From assembly GCA_001830045.1 (NCBI GenBank), contig MIDA01000105.1, positions 1-64,000 of the forward strand: a stretch of DNA of 64,000 nt, given 5' to 3'. Positions 30,676 through 41,953 of the stretch are shown here, one piece after another; positions within the stretch are counted from its first letter, which is position 1; each line of letters begins with the position of its first letter. A program made the position numbers and the translations under genes. The DNA comes from Tenericutes bacterium RIFOXYA12_FULL_35_10. GTDB lineage: Bacteria > Bacillota_I > Bacilli_A > Acholeplasmatales > Acholeplasmataceae. The notes below the pieces were generated by a model, which worked only from the letters and a program-made list of their open reading frames with translations, was not told where the DNA came from and did not search any database.

Positions 30676-31103
30676 TCAAGATGATGGATTCAAAACTTAA
30701 TGCTATGCCTAATTTATTTTCAGCATTGCATAAAAAAATGATGGAAAATCATCAACAGTTACTATCTCATTATGGGTTATCAAAAATACATCTTCCTTAC
30801 TTGATGATTTTATCAGCACATGAAGATGGTTTGACACAGAAAGAAATGGTTGATCAACTCTTTTTAGATAAAGGACATGCATCAAGAGCATTACGTGATT
30901 TAGTTGATAAACACATGATCAATAAAGATGATCAAACAACCTATAAGAATAAATATTTCATCAATGAAAACGGCTTGAAAGTTGTTCAAGCAGTACGTAA
31001 ACAAACGATGGATTTACGTAAGAAAGTTATCGAGTCTTTAACAGAAGAAGAACTTGTTCTATTCACAAAGGTTATTGAGAAAATGATTGAAGTATTAGAA
31101 TAG
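30672..31103 (+). CDS. MarR family transcriptional regulator
   Basis: wHTH layout LTQKEMVDQLFLDKGHASRALRDLVDKHMI; ATGA-type overlap with ABC gene. Confidence 0.85.
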   Translation: MIKMMDSKLNAMPNLFSALHKKMMENHQQLLSHYGLSKIHLPYLMILSAHEDGLTQKEMVDQLFLDKGHASRALRDLVDKHMINKDDQTTYKNKYFINENGLKVVQAVRKQTMDLRKKVIESLTEEELVLFTKVIEKMIEVLE

Positions 31104-31168
31104 TTCATTTGTTTAAATCAACATTTAGTTTATGGGATAATGAAACCCATGTTAATAAAAACAAATCA

Positions 31169-31210
31169 AAAAACGCAATTTACCAAATCAATAGGGTATT
31201 TGCGTTTTTT
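31169..31210 (+). terminator. Terminator after marR-like gene
   Basis: AAACGCAATTTACC...GGGTATTTGCGTTTTTT imperfect stem with T run. Confidence 0.7.
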
Positions 31211-31266
31211 AGTTGTTAATTCTGTAAGTTATATGTAAATAGAATGAAAAAATAGATTAAATAAAT

Positions 31267-31280
31267 TAAAAACGTTTTCA
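31267..31280. promoter_or_regulatory. cre-like palindrome upstream of pyk
   Basis: TGAAAACGTTTTTA on the minus strand, close to TGWAANCGNTNWCA. Confidence 0.35.
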
Positions 31281-31312
31281 TGACAGGGGGGTCTAGGTGA
31301 CTTATTATATTA

Positions 31313-31321
31313 TGATATAAT
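31313..31321 (+). promoter_or_regulatory. Extended -10 promoter element of pyk
   Basis: TGATATAAT (TGnTATAAT); no good -35 at 17 nt upstream. Confidence 0.6.
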
Positions 31322-31362
31322 ACATTCGGGAAAAGTCGTTTATCGGCTTTCAAGGAGTGTCT

Positions 31363-32718
31363 ATGCGTAAAACAAAACTTGTAGGGACATGTGGACCTGC
31401 ATCAGAAGATAAAGCCATTTTAAGACAATTGATTCTTTCAGGAGTCAACGTTGTTCGTAATAATTATTCTCATGGTGATCACCAGGAGCACATACATCGT
31501 TTTCATTTAGTACATGAACTTAACAAAGAGTTAGGAACTTATGTAGGGACATTGATGGATACGAAAGGTCCTGAGATAAGAACACATAACTTTAAAGAAG
31601 GTAAAGCATACATTAAACAAGGATCTACCGTCACGGTTCATATGACTGAAATCTTGGGTGATGAGGAGTCTTTATCGATAACCTACGGTGCTTTATTTGA
31701 TGATGTTGAGATAGGTACAACTCTCTTAATTGATGATGGTTATTTAGGACTTCTCGTGATTGAAAAAAATCATGAGGACCGTACACTCATTACGGTTGCT
31801 AAAAACTCACACATGGTGAAGAACCGTCGTGGAGTGAACGTGCCTAACACCATCTTAAATATGCCTTTCCTATCGGAACAAGACATCCTTGATTTAAAGT
31901 TCGCAGCACAAAATGATTATGATTATATCGCAGCATCCTTTACGCGAAGAAAAGAGGATGTGTTTGCCATCCGTGAACTTCTTAAACAAGAAGGCAAAGA
32001 CTACATTCAAATCATCGCAAAAATAGAAAACCAAGAAGGTATCAACAATGTCGATGAAATCATCGACGCTGCAGATGGCATCATGGTTGCACGTGGTGAC
32101 TTAGGTGTTGAAGTTTTCGCAGAAGATCTTCCACAAATGCAAAAATCAATTGTTCATAAATGCCAACAAAAAGGTAAGTTGGTGATTGTTGCGACTCAAA
32201 TGCTTGAATCGATGCAACAAAATCCAAGACCGACCAGAGCTGAGGTTTCAGACGTTGCAAATGCAGTTTACGATGGAACGGATGCAACGATGTTATCTGG
32301 TGAAATGGCACAAGGTAAGTACCCGATTGAATCGGTTGAATATATGTCAAAAATCTCAGAAAAAGCGGAAAAGCACGTCGATCATCGCAAATTTATGGAT
32401 CGTGCTCTTTTCGAGGGCGACAATCTCCTTGACGCCATCTCTTTTTCAGCAGCACAAGCTGCCATGCATTACAATGTGAAAGCGATGATCGCTTACGGTT
32501 ATAAAGCAACAGACAATCTATCTAAATATCGTTCGATCGCACCTATTGTTGGTGTGGTGGATTCGTATCATAAAGCAACATCATTATCCCTTTATTACGG
32601 GGTCTTTCCTGTCATCGGTCAAGAAGAACTTGAGCGTAGACTGAAAAGTCTAGGTGTTGTCAAAGGTGATACCATCCTTGTAGTTCGTAAATATCAAATT
32701 GAGTTTATCAACTACTAA
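31363..32718 (+). CDS. pyk: Pyruvate kinase
   Basis: [51 protein letters not shown]. Confidence 0.96.
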   Translation: MRKTKLVGTCGPASEDKAILRQLILSGVNVVRNNYSHGDHQEHIHRFHLVHELNKELGTYVGTLMDTKGPEIRTHNFKEGKAYIKQGSTVTVHMTEILGDEESLSITYGALFDDVEIGTTLLIDDGYLGLLVIEKNHEDRTLITVAKNSHMVKNRRGVNVPNTILNMPFLSEQDILDLKFAAQNDYDYIAASFTRRKEDVFAIRELLKQEGKDYIQIIAKIENQEGINNVDEIIDAADGIMVARGDLGVEVFAEDLPQMQKSIVHKCQQKGKLVIVATQMLESMQQNPRPTRAEVSDVANAVYDGTDATMLSGEMAQGKYPIESVEYMSKISEKAEKHVDHRKFMDRALFEGDNLLDAISFSAAQAAMHYNVKAMIAYGYKATDNLSKYRSIAPIVGVVDSYHKATSLSLYYGVFPVIGQEELERRLKSLGVVKGDTILVVRKYQIEFINY

Positions 32719-32732
32719 CGAATGCTTATGCA

Positions 32733-32757
32733 AAAGCATCATTCGTGATGCTTTTTT
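32733..32757 (+). terminator. Terminator after pyk
   Basis: AAAGCATCA-ttcg-TGATGCTTT TTT. Confidence 0.8.
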
Positions 32758-32823
32758 GCTGAAAGAAAGACAGAATGAAACAATATCAAGTAAAATAGAA
32801 ATGAAAGTCGTAGGAGGATAAGT

Positions 32824-34527
32824 ATGACGATTGCACTAGCAGGTATTGGAGAGAACATTATGTTCGTCTTTGGGGGACTCGCATTATTTCTTTTCGGGAT
32901 CAATTTGATGAGTGATTCACTGAAGGCTGCAGCTGGACGTAAATTAAAATCGATAATTGAGAAAGCAACCAATACACCACTAAAAGGTATTTTGGTAGGG
33001 ATTTTCTTAACCGTCTTAATTCAATCTTCTTCAGGAACAACTGCGTTAACGATTGGTTTACTTAGAGCAGGACTGATGACATTACCGCAATCTGTTGGTA
33101 TTATTATGGGTGCAAACATCGGGACAACCGTGACTGCATTTATTATTGGTTTACCGATTGCGAAATTCGGTTATGTCTTTTTAGGTATTGGTGTGATCAT
33201 GTCATTTATTGGTAAGAAGAAGATCCATCATTTTGGTGGCGTTCTTGCTGGTCTTGGTATGTTATTCGTTGGCCTTGAAGTCATGGGTGGCGGTCTTAAG
33301 CCACTCGCAAGCACACCTGAAGCAGAACAGATGTTTGCAGTCTTCTCACAAAATTGGTTCTTAGGAACGATTTTTGGTACCGTCTTTACAGCGGTTGTTC
33401 AATCATCTTCTGCAGCCATTGGTATTTTAGAAAAACTTTATGCACTGAATGCTGAAGGTATTGATACGATTACATTAGCTGGTGCTATTCCGATTTTGCT
33501 TGGTGCAAACATCGGAACAACCATTACAGCGTTCTTAGCATCACTTGGTGGTAATACAGAATCCAAACGTGCCGCATTTGTTCACGTCTTGTTCAACGTC
33601 TTAATGACCGTTGTCTTCTTAATTGTTTTAGCACCGTATCGTTTATTTATCATATGGTTCGAAGAAACATTCTTAGTCAGATACTCAATGATTTCGATCG
33701 CATTCGCCCATGCGTTCCAAAACATTACGATGACCATCATCTTGTATTTCTTTATTAAACAAATGATTGCTGCTGCGAAATTTGTTGTTAAGGATAAAGA
33801 GAAAAAACATATTCCAGATGATATGTTTGACGAAAAACTGATTTCAGAATCACCCATGTTAGCTTTAGAAGTTGCAAAACGTGGAATTCTTTCCATGGGT
33901 GCGGTGATTAAAGAGTATTTTGACATCGTTAAAAACTATAGTTTTAAAGAAGAAGATCATTATGTTGAAGAAGGGTATACGTTAGAGATGATCACGGATA
34001 CCTATGACATGAAACTCCATGACTACCTCATTAAAATTTCGATGGCTGGATTAGAGAAAGAAGATTCTGCAAAACTTTCAAGAGACTTAGATACCATTAA
34101 AGACTTTGAACGTATCGGTGACCACTTAACAAACGTTTTAGAGTTTTTCAAAGAAAGATATGAAGAAAATCAACTTTTATCAGAAGAAGGTAAAAAAGAT
34201 TTAAACATGATGTTTGAAGTCTTAGATCAAATGTTAACAGCAACACTCGAAAGTTTCAAAAACCAAGATGTTGAACTCGCTCAAAAAGTTGTTAAAATGG
34301 AAGATGTCGTCGATGAACTCGAAGAAAAATGCCGTTTTAGATATATTGAAAGACTAAAGAACCAAGAAGTGAAGTTTGTGAAAGCAGCGAACTATCCCGA
34401 CATTTTAGCAAACCTTGAACGTATCGGTGACCATTTAATGAACATCGTAAGTTCTGTCATTGAACCCATGTATGTTCCACAAAGTGTGATTGTTCCTAAA
34501 CCTCACGAAATAGATAAAGATATTTAA
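32824..34527 (+). CDS. Na/Pi cotransporter family protein with C-terminal PhoU-like domain
   Basis: [14 protein letters not shown] and [10 protein letters not shown] repeats, GANIGTT motifs; PhoU-like helical tail. Confidence 0.92.
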   Translation: MTIALAGIGENIMFVFGGLALFLFGINLMSDSLKAAAGRKLKSIIEKATNTPLKGILVGIFLTVLIQSSSGTTALTIGLLRAGLMTLPQSVGIIMGANIGTTVTAFIIGLPIAKFGYVFLGIGVIMSFIGKKKIHHFGGVLAGLGMLFVGLEVMGGGLKPLASTPEAEQMFAVFSQNWFLGTIFGTVFTAVVQSSSAAIGILEKLYALNAEGIDTITLAGAIPILLGANIGTTITAFLASLGGNTESKRAAFVHVLFNVLMTVVFLIVLAPYRLFIIWFEETFLVRYSMISIAFAHAFQNITMTIILYFFIKQMIAAAKFVVKDKEKKHIPDDMFDEKLISESPMLALEVAKRGILSMGAVIKEYFDIVKNYSFKEEDHYVEEGYTLEMITDTYDMKLHDYLIKISMAGLEKEDSAKLSRDLDTIKDFERIGDHLTNVLEFFKERYEENQLLSEEGKKDLNMMFEVLDQMLTATLESFKNQDVELAQKVVKMEDVVDELEEKCRFRYIERLKNQEVKFVKAANYPDILANLERIGDHLMNIVSSVIEPMYVPQSVIVPKPHEIDKDI

Positions 34528-34547
34528 ATAAAAAAGGAAGTGGTTTA

Positions 34548-36503
34548 ATGTTTGAACTTAAAGCACCCTATACACCTAAAGGGGATCAGATTAAAGCGAT
34601 TGAAACGTTAAAAAATAACATGAATCGTGGAATCAAAGAACAAATTCTTTTGGGTGCAACAGGTACAGGTAAAACATATACCATGGCCAACATGATTCAA
34701 CAGTTACAAAAGAAAACCCTTATTCTCGCCCCAAACAAGACCTTAGCCGGTCAGCTTTATGGCGAGCTTAAGGCTTTTTTTCCTAACAATCGCGTGGAAT
34801 ACTTCATTTCATATTATGATTATTATCAACCTGAAGCTTATGTTGTCTCATCAGATACCTACATTGAAAAAGATTCATCGATCAATGATGAAATTGATGA
34901 GATGAGACATGCAGCAACCTCTTCACTATTAGATCGTGATGATGTGATTGTTGTCGCATCCGTTTCATGTATTTACGGGATTGGTGATCCAGATGATTAC
35001 AAGAAGGCGATGCTTTTTGTACGTTCTGGTGACTTATATGGAAGAGATCATTTAATTAATAAGTTAGTCGAACTTACGTATCAGAGAAATGATATCGATT
35101 TTCATCGTGGAACGTTTAGAGTCCGAGGTGACTCCATTGAAGTCATTCCTGCATATGAACGTGCCCAAGGTATTCGTATATCGTTTTTTGGTGATGAAGT
35201 CGAAGAGATCAAACGTTTTGATGTCTTGACAGGCCAAGCTTTGGAAACTTTAACCTATATCACCATCTTCCCAGCAACACACTTTATGACCGATAAAGAT
35301 AAACTACAAGAATCAATTAGAAGAATCAAGAACGAACTCCAGGAACAAATCGCTTATTTTAAAGGAGAAAATCTTCTTTTAGAAGCACAGCGTATTGAAC
35401 AGAGAACGAAATATGATATTGAAATGCTAGAAGAAATAGGCATGTGTAGTGGTATTGAAAACTACTCAAGACATCTATCACTACGTGAAGCTGGTGAAAC
35501 ACCAGCTACACTTGTTGATTTCTTTGGTGATGATTTTTTACTGATTATTGATGAATCTCACGTGACCGTTCCTCAAGTAAGAGGGATGTATAACGGGGAT
35601 AGATCTCGTAAAATGACACTCGTTAATTACGGATTTCGCCTACCTTCAGCATTAGATAACCGTCCTTTAAAGTTTGAAGAGTTTGAAGCTAAAATGGATA
35701 AAGTCATTTATCTGTCAGCAACCCCAGGTGCTTATGAACTTGAAAAGGGAATTCCAATTGTTGAACAAATCATTCGTCCAACGTATCTACTCGATCCTGA
35801 GATTGAGATTAGATCAACCAAGGGTCAGATGGACGATCTTTATTTTGAAATTAAAAAGAGAGTACAAGCAAATGAGCGTGTACTTGTGACAACTTTAACC
35901 ATTAGAATGTCTGAAGATTTAACAGCTTATTTTAAACAACTAGGGATGAAAGTCGCTTATTTACACAGTGAGATAAAGTCTTTAGAACGTATTACCATCT
36001 TAAGAGATTTAAGACTAGGAAAATATGACTGTTTAATTGGGATTAACCTACTCAGAGAAGGTCTCGACTTACCTGAGGTTTCTTTAGTTGCGATTTTGGA
36101 TGCTGATAAACAAGGTTTCTTAAGAAGTGAGAGAAGTTTAATTCAAACCATTGGACGTGCAGCAAGAAACTTAAATGGTAAAGTTATCATGTATGCAGAT
36201 AGCATTTCGGATGCGATGACATACGCGATGAAAGAAACTGAACGAAGAAGAGCAATGCAACTCAAGTTTAATGTAGAAAATAATGTGACACCTGTAACCA
36301 TTCAAAAAGAAATCAGAGATAAGATTAGTATTAAAGAAGATGTCATCGAAGAGCCTAAGGATTATCAAAAACTCACGAAGAAAGATCGTGAGAAGATGAT
36401 CAAGGATTTTGAAAATGAAATGAAATTAGCAGCCAAGAATTTAAACTTTGAAAGAGCTGTAGAACTCAGAGATTTAATCTTTGAACTGAAAGCTGAGGAG
36501 TAA
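34548..36503 (+). CDS. uvrB: Excinuclease ABC subunit B
   Basis: [44 protein letters not shown] motif at C-terminus. Confidence 0.97.
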   Translation: MFELKAPYTPKGDQIKAIETLKNNMNRGIKEQILLGATGTGKTYTMANMIQQLQKKTLILAPNKTLAGQLYGELKAFFPNNRVEYFISYYDYYQPEAYVVSSDTYIEKDSSINDEIDEMRHAATSSLLDRDDVIVVASVSCIYGIGDPDDYKKAMLFVRSGDLYGRDHLINKLVELTYQRNDIDFHRGTFRVRGDSIEVIPAYERAQGIRISFFGDEVEEIKRFDVLTGQALETLTYITIFPATHFMTDKDKLQESIRRIKNELQEQIAYFKGENLLLEAQRIEQRTKYDIEMLEEIGMCSGIENYSRHLSLREAGETPATLVDFFGDDFLLIIDESHVTVPQVRGMYNGDRSRKMTLVNYGFRLPSALDNRPLKFEEFEAKMDKVIYLSATPGAYELEKGIPIVEQIIRPTYLLDPEIEIRSTKGQMDDLYFEIKKRVQANERVLVTTLTIRMSEDLTAYFKQLGMKVAYLHSEIKSLERITILRDLRLGKYDCLIGINLLREGLDLPEVSLVAILDADKQGFLRSERSLIQTIGRAARNLNGKVIMYADSISDAMTYAMKETERRRAMQLKFNVENNVTPVTIQKEIRDKISIKEDVIEEPKDYQKLTKKDREKMIKDFENEMKLAAKNLNFERAVELRDLIFELKAEE

Positions 36504-36504
36504 G

Positions 36505-37113
36505 ATGTCAAACGATCAAACGTTGATGAAAGCAATCATTAAAGCTGACTATACGCGGAGGGTGAAAACCTTCCGCGCTTTACCCATTGAAGGAAAAGAT
36601 ATTATGATCGGTGATTCAATGATTGCTTATTTAAATTTGAATCATGTTGGATTTTCTGATTGGATCAATATGGGTATTGCTGGTGATACGACAGATGGGG
36701 TGTTAGACCGCTTGGATGCAGTCATTAGACAACGTCCTAGCAAGGTTGTTCTATCCATTGGTTCAAATGATTTAGTTCTAACATCATATACAACAGATGA
36801 AATTATCAACAATATTAAAAGAATTTCCGATATATTATCATCATATGCTGCGGTCTATCTTTTAACGTTAACGCCTGTTAATGAACGAGATCCTAAAGCA
36901 GTTCATGCATATATTGCTGGTAGAAAAAATAAAGATATCTTTGAAATCAATGAAAAACTCAAAGACCATTTTTCACGACAACTCATTGATACATGTACGC
37001 CTTTGTTAAATCAGGAAAACCGATTAGACCTCGCTTACTCAAAAGATGGCATTCATTTAAATGAAGAAGGCTACAAAGTTTTTATCAAAACCATTCAAAA
37101 CGCTCTTGTATAA
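36505..37113 (+). CDS. SGNH/GDSL hydrolase family protein
   Basis: IMIGDSMIAY, SIGSNDL, DGIHLNEEGY blocks. Confidence 0.85.
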   Translation: MSNDQTLMKAIIKADYTRRVKTFRALPIEGKDIMIGDSMIAYLNLNHVGFSDWINMGIAGDTTDGVLDRLDAVIRQRPSKVVLSIGSNDLVLTSYTTDEIINNIKRISDILSSYAAVYLLTLTPVNERDPKAVHAYIAGRKNKDIFEINEKLKDHFSRQLIDTCTPLLNQENRLDLAYSKDGIHLNEEGYKVFIKTIQNALV

Positions 37114-37168
37114 ATGTCTTATAAATGTTATCATAAAGCCATATATTCACATTGGAGGGTTATACAAA

Positions 37169-38077
37169 ATGAAGTTAGAAGTAGTCGCACAGAAGTTGGG
37201 TCTGTCTTTTGAACATGGTGTTCCAAGTGGACAGATCAGAGGGTATAATTACGATGTCGTGAATGTTTCAATCGACACATTCGTTAAAGTTCCTATGATG
37301 ACATTCGTCTTTGAAAGAACACTCACAAAAGAAGAAACAAAAACGATTCAAAAAGCTGTAGGTATGCAACAAATTCGTATTGAATCTGTTGGTTTGAACA
37401 ACAATGCAGTGATCATTATGTTTAGACACGGCATTAAGAACTCTGATAAACATCAAGCTTTCTTAGAAAAGATTGCTGATGCATTTAAAGAACTTGGTTT
37501 AAAATCTTTAAATCATTGTCCATTCTGCGGTAATGAAGATACAGATTCCATTCGCGTGATTAAGGGTTCAGTCATTAAAGTTCATGATGCATGTGCGAAG
37601 AGTTTCTATCAAGAATTAACAGCACGTGTTGAAGAAGAGGAAAAATCAAATGACAACATGGGTAAGAGCTTAGTCTTTGCAGTATTAGGAGCTGTTGTTG
37701 GTATGATTCCAACCTTCGTATCCATCGTATTCTTCCAATACATGTTTGCACTTCTTTACGCACTTATTCCACTGGCATCCTTTTATGGATATAAGTATGG
37801 AAAAGCACCAAAGAAATCTTGGGTTCCCATTGCTGTATCTGTGATTTCACTCATCTTAGTTTTAGCACTTCATTTCTGGTTATACAATGCGATTGCAGTT
37901 GAAGAAGGTGTAACACTCTCTTATGCGATGGGTATCGAAGAATTTAGCAGTGCTTTCTATTCTGACTTAATGACAAGCCTTCTCTTCTTAGCGATTGGTA
38001 TTTGGATTTCTTGGCGTCAAATGTATAAACAAACAACAGGCGCTATCAAGAAGAGTTTTTCTGGATTAAATAAGTAA
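37169..38077 (+). CDS. Membrane protein with zinc-ribbon-like motif, unknown function
   Basis: ATG 37169 after GGAGGG; CPFCGNED...HDAC then about four TM segments. Confidence 0.7.
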   Translation: MKLEVVAQKLGLSFEHGVPSGQIRGYNYDVVNVSIDTFVKVPMMTFVFERTLTKEETKTIQKAVGMQQIRIESVGLNNNAVIIMFRHGIKNSDKHQAFLEKIADAFKELGLKSLNHCPFCGNEDTDSIRVIKGSVIKVHDACAKSFYQELTARVEEEEKSNDNMGKSLVFAVLGAVVGMIPTFVSIVFFQYMFALLYALIPLASFYGYKYGKAPKKSWVPIAVSVISLILVLALHFWLYNAIAVEEGVTLSYAMGIEEFSSAFYSDLMTSLLFLAIGIWISWRQMYKQTTGAIKKSFSGLNK

Positions 38078-38084
38078 TCTTATA

Positions 38085-38112
38085 AAACCACAGCGATGTG
38101 GTTTTCTTTTTT
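38085..38112 (+). terminator. Terminator
   Basis: AAAACCACA-gcga-TGTGGTTTT then T-rich. Confidence 0.7.
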
Positions 38113-38172
38113 AAAGACATCTTTCTAAAGAAAAACCATCGTTTATGGTATGATAATCATGGAGTTGATTTT

Positions 38173-39435
38173 ATGAATGCACAAACACATTATCAAGCAG
38201 GATTAGGTAATTATATTTTAAATACACCTAAGAAAAACATTATGGTTGCGATTGAACACTTTAGTCAAGCAGTCGCATTAGGACATGCAGATGCCCATTA
38301 TTTTTTAGGTCGTTTTTACGGATTAGGCGATGGGATCTCCATCGACTTTGGGAAAGCAAAAGAACATTATGAAAAAGGCTATGCTTTAGGGTCCTATAAA
38401 TGCGGTTATGCCATAGGTTTAATGTATCATTCAGGTATGGGTGTTGAAAAAGATGAAGATTTAGCAAAATCTTATTTCAATCAAAATTACGATATTTTAT
38501 TATCTGAAGCGGAAGCAAAAGATCCAGTGAGTATGCATATTTTAGGGACTTACTTTTATTATGGTTTTTCAGTACAACGTTATATCTTTAAAGCAATGGA
38601 ATGGTTTATTAAAGCATCTGAATTAGGCTATAGTGATTCACAATATATGCTTGGTATGATTTATGAAACGATCAGTCATGAAGATAACGAAAAAGAAAAA
38701 GCGAGTCATTATTATGAACTTGCTGCTAAGCAAGATCATCCTTATGCCCTCTACGCTCTTGGCATTAATGCATTAGAAGAAGAAAGATTTAAAGATGCAG
38801 TCTTCTATTTAGAAAGAGCAGCTAACCAACAATATGTGTTAGCAGCGTATACACTAGCCATGTATTACCACGAGAAAGAACCGAAGTATCCTTTAAAAGC
38901 TTTTGAATGGTTTATGGTAGCAGCTAAACAAAATCATACGGAATCTGAATATTATGTCGGTCTTTACTATCAAAATGCTAAAGGTGTTCCACAGAGCATT
39001 GAACAAGCGATTCATTGGTATGAAAGAGCAGCGTTAAAGAAGAATAAGAATGCACTTTATCATTTAGCGATGATTTTGATCAAACAAGAAAATAAAGATT
39101 ATGTCTCAATTGCAAAATTATTAGAATCTGCTGCAAAACTTGATCACCCGAATGCACAATATAATTTAGCAGTCATGCATCAAAAAGGTGATGGTGTTGA
39201 AAAGGATATGCAGAAAGCATTATTCTGGTATGAAAAAGCGTCTGATGCAGGACTTGCGATTGCACAATATAATTTAGGTATGCTTTATTTTGAAGGTGCC
39301 ATTGTACCTAAAGATGAAGTGAAAGCTAAAGAGTTATGGCAGAAAGCAGCTAACCAAGGATTGGAGGCTGCAGTGAAGTTGATGTATTCGATTAATAACT
39401 ATGAAAAACTGCAGAAATCATCATGGCAATCTTAA
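38173..39435 (+). CDS. Sel1-like repeat protein
   Basis: Multiple 'A-x-Y-x-L-G-x-[ML]-Y-x-x-G-x-x-V-x-x-D-x-x-K-A-x-x-W-[YF]' units. Confidence 0.88.
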   Translation: MNAQTHYQAGLGNYILNTPKKNIMVAIEHFSQAVALGHADAHYFLGRFYGLGDGISIDFGKAKEHYEKGYALGSYKCGYAIGLMYHSGMGVEKDEDLAKSYFNQNYDILLSEAEAKDPVSMHILGTYFYYGFSVQRYIFKAMEWFIKASELGYSDSQYMLGMIYETISHEDNEKEKASHYYELAAKQDHPYALYALGINALEEERFKDAVFYLERAANQQYVLAAYTLAMYYHEKEPKYPLKAFEWFMVAAKQNHTESEYYVGLYYQNAKGVPQSIEQAIHWYERAALKKNKNALYHLAMILIKQENKDYVSIAKLLESAAKLDHPNAQYNLAVMHQKGDGVEKDMQKALFWYEKASDAGLAIAQYNLGMLYFEGAIVPKDEVKAKELWQKAANQGLEAAVKLMYSINNYEKLQKSSWQS

Positions 39436-39701
39436 AGTATAGTTATTTGGTTTTAGGTGTTATCCTTTATGTGTTTATCAATGTTTTATCGTATACGACA
39501 GCATCATTTGCAGGAGATATGGGTATCAAAATCCTTTATAGTGCGATTTCACTCATTTTATTAGTTTTAGACTATGTTATTATCTTAAAAGCTGAACTCA
39601 TCTTTAAACGTCCATTTTCATCGTTTACGATGTATACAAAAATCATGTTTTACATTGGCGTCTTTGTGATACCAATGATCAGTTTATACTATCAATCATG
39701 A
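39423..39701 (+). CDS. Small three-TM membrane protein
   Basis: 92-aa hydrophobic ORF overlapping the end of the Sel1 gene. Confidence 0.6.
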   Translation: MAILKYSYLVLGVILYVFINVLSYTTASFAGDMGIKILYSAISLILLVLDYVIILKAELIFKRPFSSFTMYTKIMFYIGVFVIPMISLYYQS

Positions 39702-39727
39702 TGCAGATTGCGTCATGATTTTTTTAT
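39695..39727 (+). terminator. Terminator
   Basis: ATCATGA...TCATGAT followed by long T run. Confidence 0.75.
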
Positions 39728-39795
39728 TTTTTCTTCACTTTATGTCAAAATAGGCGTATGATGAAACTAATTATGGATGAAAGTGGGGATATTTC

Positions 39796-40479
39796 ATGAA
39801 CATCGATTCAAAACAGATCAGTCATTTATTTAGCGTAGCAAGATACATGATTTTTTCGATGATTGGCATTATTTTATTGCAGGTAGCAGTCTATTTGTTG
39901 ATGCCACCACCGGATAGTGCAGTTGGTTTTTTTGAACTTTTCCAAGAAAGTACGTTTAAAGGGTTACTTAGTTTAGATTTTCTATACCTCATCAATAATG
40001 CCTTACTCATCATCATTTATTTAGCTTTTTCAGTGTTTATGATGAAAAGAAAACCTTTGTTAGCAATCATCGCTTTTATCATAAGTGCGATTGGCATTGC
40101 ATGCTATTATGCGTCTAATCCGATTTTTGAGTTTTATTTTATAAGTAAGACATATGCCACTGCAACTCCTTTGGAACAGCAAATGTGGATTACTGTTGGT
40201 GAAGGGTTATTAGTTCAATACATTGGAACCGCGTTTATCAGTTATTATATGTTCAATGCGATTGGATTATTTCTTTATGCGATTATCTTACTCTTTATGA
40301 AAGAAGTCCCAAGAAGGGTCGCCGTGTTTGGTTTTATGTCAGCTATCTTTATGTCAGTTCCATCATCGTTTGGTACATTAGGCTTAATCTTTGCATTGTT
40401 ATCCCTTATTCCTTGGATCATCTTTTGTTTGATGATGGAAAAAGAACTCCGTATCGAGCAAACCATCATGATGCAGTAA
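39796..40479 (+). CDS. Multi-TM membrane protein, unknown function
   Basis: 227-aa ORF with several hydrophobic segments. Confidence 0.65.
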   Translation: MNIDSKQISHLFSVARYMIFSMIGIILLQVAVYLLMPPPDSAVGFFELFQESTFKGLLSLDFLYLINNALLIIIYLAFSVFMMKRKPLLAIIAFIISAIGIACYYASNPIFEFYFISKTYATATPLEQQMWITVGEGLLVQYIGTAFISYYMFNAIGLFLYAIILLFMKEVPRRVAVFGFMSAIFMSVPSSFGTLGLIFALLSLIPWIIFCLMMEKELRIEQTIMMQ

Positions 40480-40500
40480 TCATTGACTATATAAAATAAA

Positions 40501-40537
40501 AACAGAACGAGATATCATTTTCGTTCTGTTTTTTTAA
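40501..40537. terminator. Bidirectional terminator between convergent genes
   Basis: AACAGAACGA-gatatcattt-TCGTTCTGTT with flanking A/T runs. Confidence 0.8.
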
Positions 40538-40552
40538 TGTGAATAGGATGAT

Positions 40553-41767
40553 TTATAGTTCTGCAGCTAATTTAACAATCTCAATAAAAATATTGACTGC
40601 TTTTTCCATTTGATTGATCGATGCAAACTCCATACGACCATGGAACTGGTAACCACCTGTTCCAATATTTGGACATAATAAACCTTCATAGGTTAATCTT
40701 GCACCATCTGTGCCACCTCTGATGGCTTTATAGAAAGGTGTAACGCCGACGTTTTCAACAGCCTTCTTAGCTAAGTCAACAATATACATATGATCTTTAA
40801 TGACTTCATACATATTGAAGTAAGAATCTTTAATGTTTAATTCAACGGCTTGATAACCATATTTTGAGTTCAGATAGGTTTGAATGGTTTCAAACTCTTG
40901 TTTTTGTTCAGTAAATTTAGCCATATCATGGTTGCGTATAATGTAATGTGCATGCGCATGCTCTACTTCACCTTTTAAACCTGTTAAATGATTAAATCCT
41001 TCATAACCTTCTGTGTATGCGGGATTTTTAAAGGTTGGAAGCATGTTGTGAAACTCCATGGCTAAATGAAGTGCATTGATCATTTTGTTTTTAGCCGAAC
41101 CTGGATGAATCGATTTTCCAACAAAATGAACATCCGCAGATGCCGCATTAAAGTTTTCAAATTCGATACCACCAACTTCATCGCCATCAGCAGTATACGC
41201 AAAATCAGCTTTAAACCAATCATAATTGAAATGATCAGCACCTTCGCCAATTTCTTCATCAGGTGTAAAGCAAATGTAGATGTCACCATGTTTGACATCT
41301 TTATTCTTTTGGAAGTATTCAGCAACCTCCATGATTTCTGCAACACCACATTTATCATCAGCCCCAAGTAATGTATTACCATCGGTCACGATAATATCAT
41401 CACCAATGACTCTTGCTAAACTAGGGTATTGTGCAGGTGCCATACTTAATTGATCATTTAAATGAATGGTTGAACCATCATATTTCTTGATGATTCTTGG
41501 ATTGACGTTTAAGCCGGGAGCATCAGGTGATGTATCTACGTGTGCGATTAATCCAATCGCTTTAGCACCTTTCTGATTTCCATCAATTTTGGCGTATGTA
41601 TAACCGAAGTCATCCATAAATGCATCAAGCCCCATCGCTTTTAATTCTTCAACTAACATGCGCGATAAATTCTTTTGTTTTTCTGTGGAAGGATGGGTGT
41701 GTGTCTCATGTGAGGACTGTGTATCCACCTTCACGTAACGTAAGAAACGTTCAACAAGTCGATTCAT
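40553..41767 (-). CDS. pepT: Peptidase T (tripeptidase, M20B)
   Basis: RFLRYVKVDTQSS, LIAHVDTSPDAPG, LLGADDKCGVAEIME, TPDEEIGEGAD, IRGGTDGARLTYEGLLCPNIGTGG. Confidence 0.95.
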   Translation of the reverse strand: MNRLVERFLRYVKVDTQSSHETHTHPSTEKQKNLSRMLVEELKAMGLDAFMDDFGYTYAKIDGNQKGAKAIGLIAHVDTSPDAPGLNVNPRIIKKYDGSTIHLNDQLSMAPAQYPSLARVIGDDIIVTDGNTLLGADDKCGVAEIMEVAEYFQKNKDVKHGDIYICFTPDEEIGEGADHFNYDWFKADFAYTADGDEVGGIEFENFNAASADVHFVGKSIHPGSAKNKMINALHLAMEFHNMLPTFKNPAYTEGYEGFNHLTGLKGEVEHAHAHYIIRNHDMAKFTEQKQEFETIQTYLNSKYGYQAVELNIKDSYFNMYEVIKDHMYIVDLAKKAVENVGVTPFYKAIRGGTDGARLTYEGLLCPNIGTGGYQFHGRMEFASINQMEKAVNIFIEIVKLAAEL

Positions 41768-41885
41768 AGGTCTACCTTCTTTCTAGTATCTGTTTATATT
41801 ATACGATAAAAATTGATAAAATTGAAGTCTAGATTGATAAAATGAATATCAAAATTAATTTTTTTAATATTTTTTTAGTTTTTGC

Positions 41886-41913
41886 TTGACAAATGATAAA
41901 AATGCAATATAAT
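41886..41913 (+). promoter_or_regulatory. Sigma-A type promoter for the DUF2089-containing operon
   Basis: TTGACA, 16-nt spacer, TATAAT. Confidence 0.75.
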
Positions 41914-41953
41914 TAAGGTAACAATTGAAAATATTAAAGAAGGTGAGTGAAAA

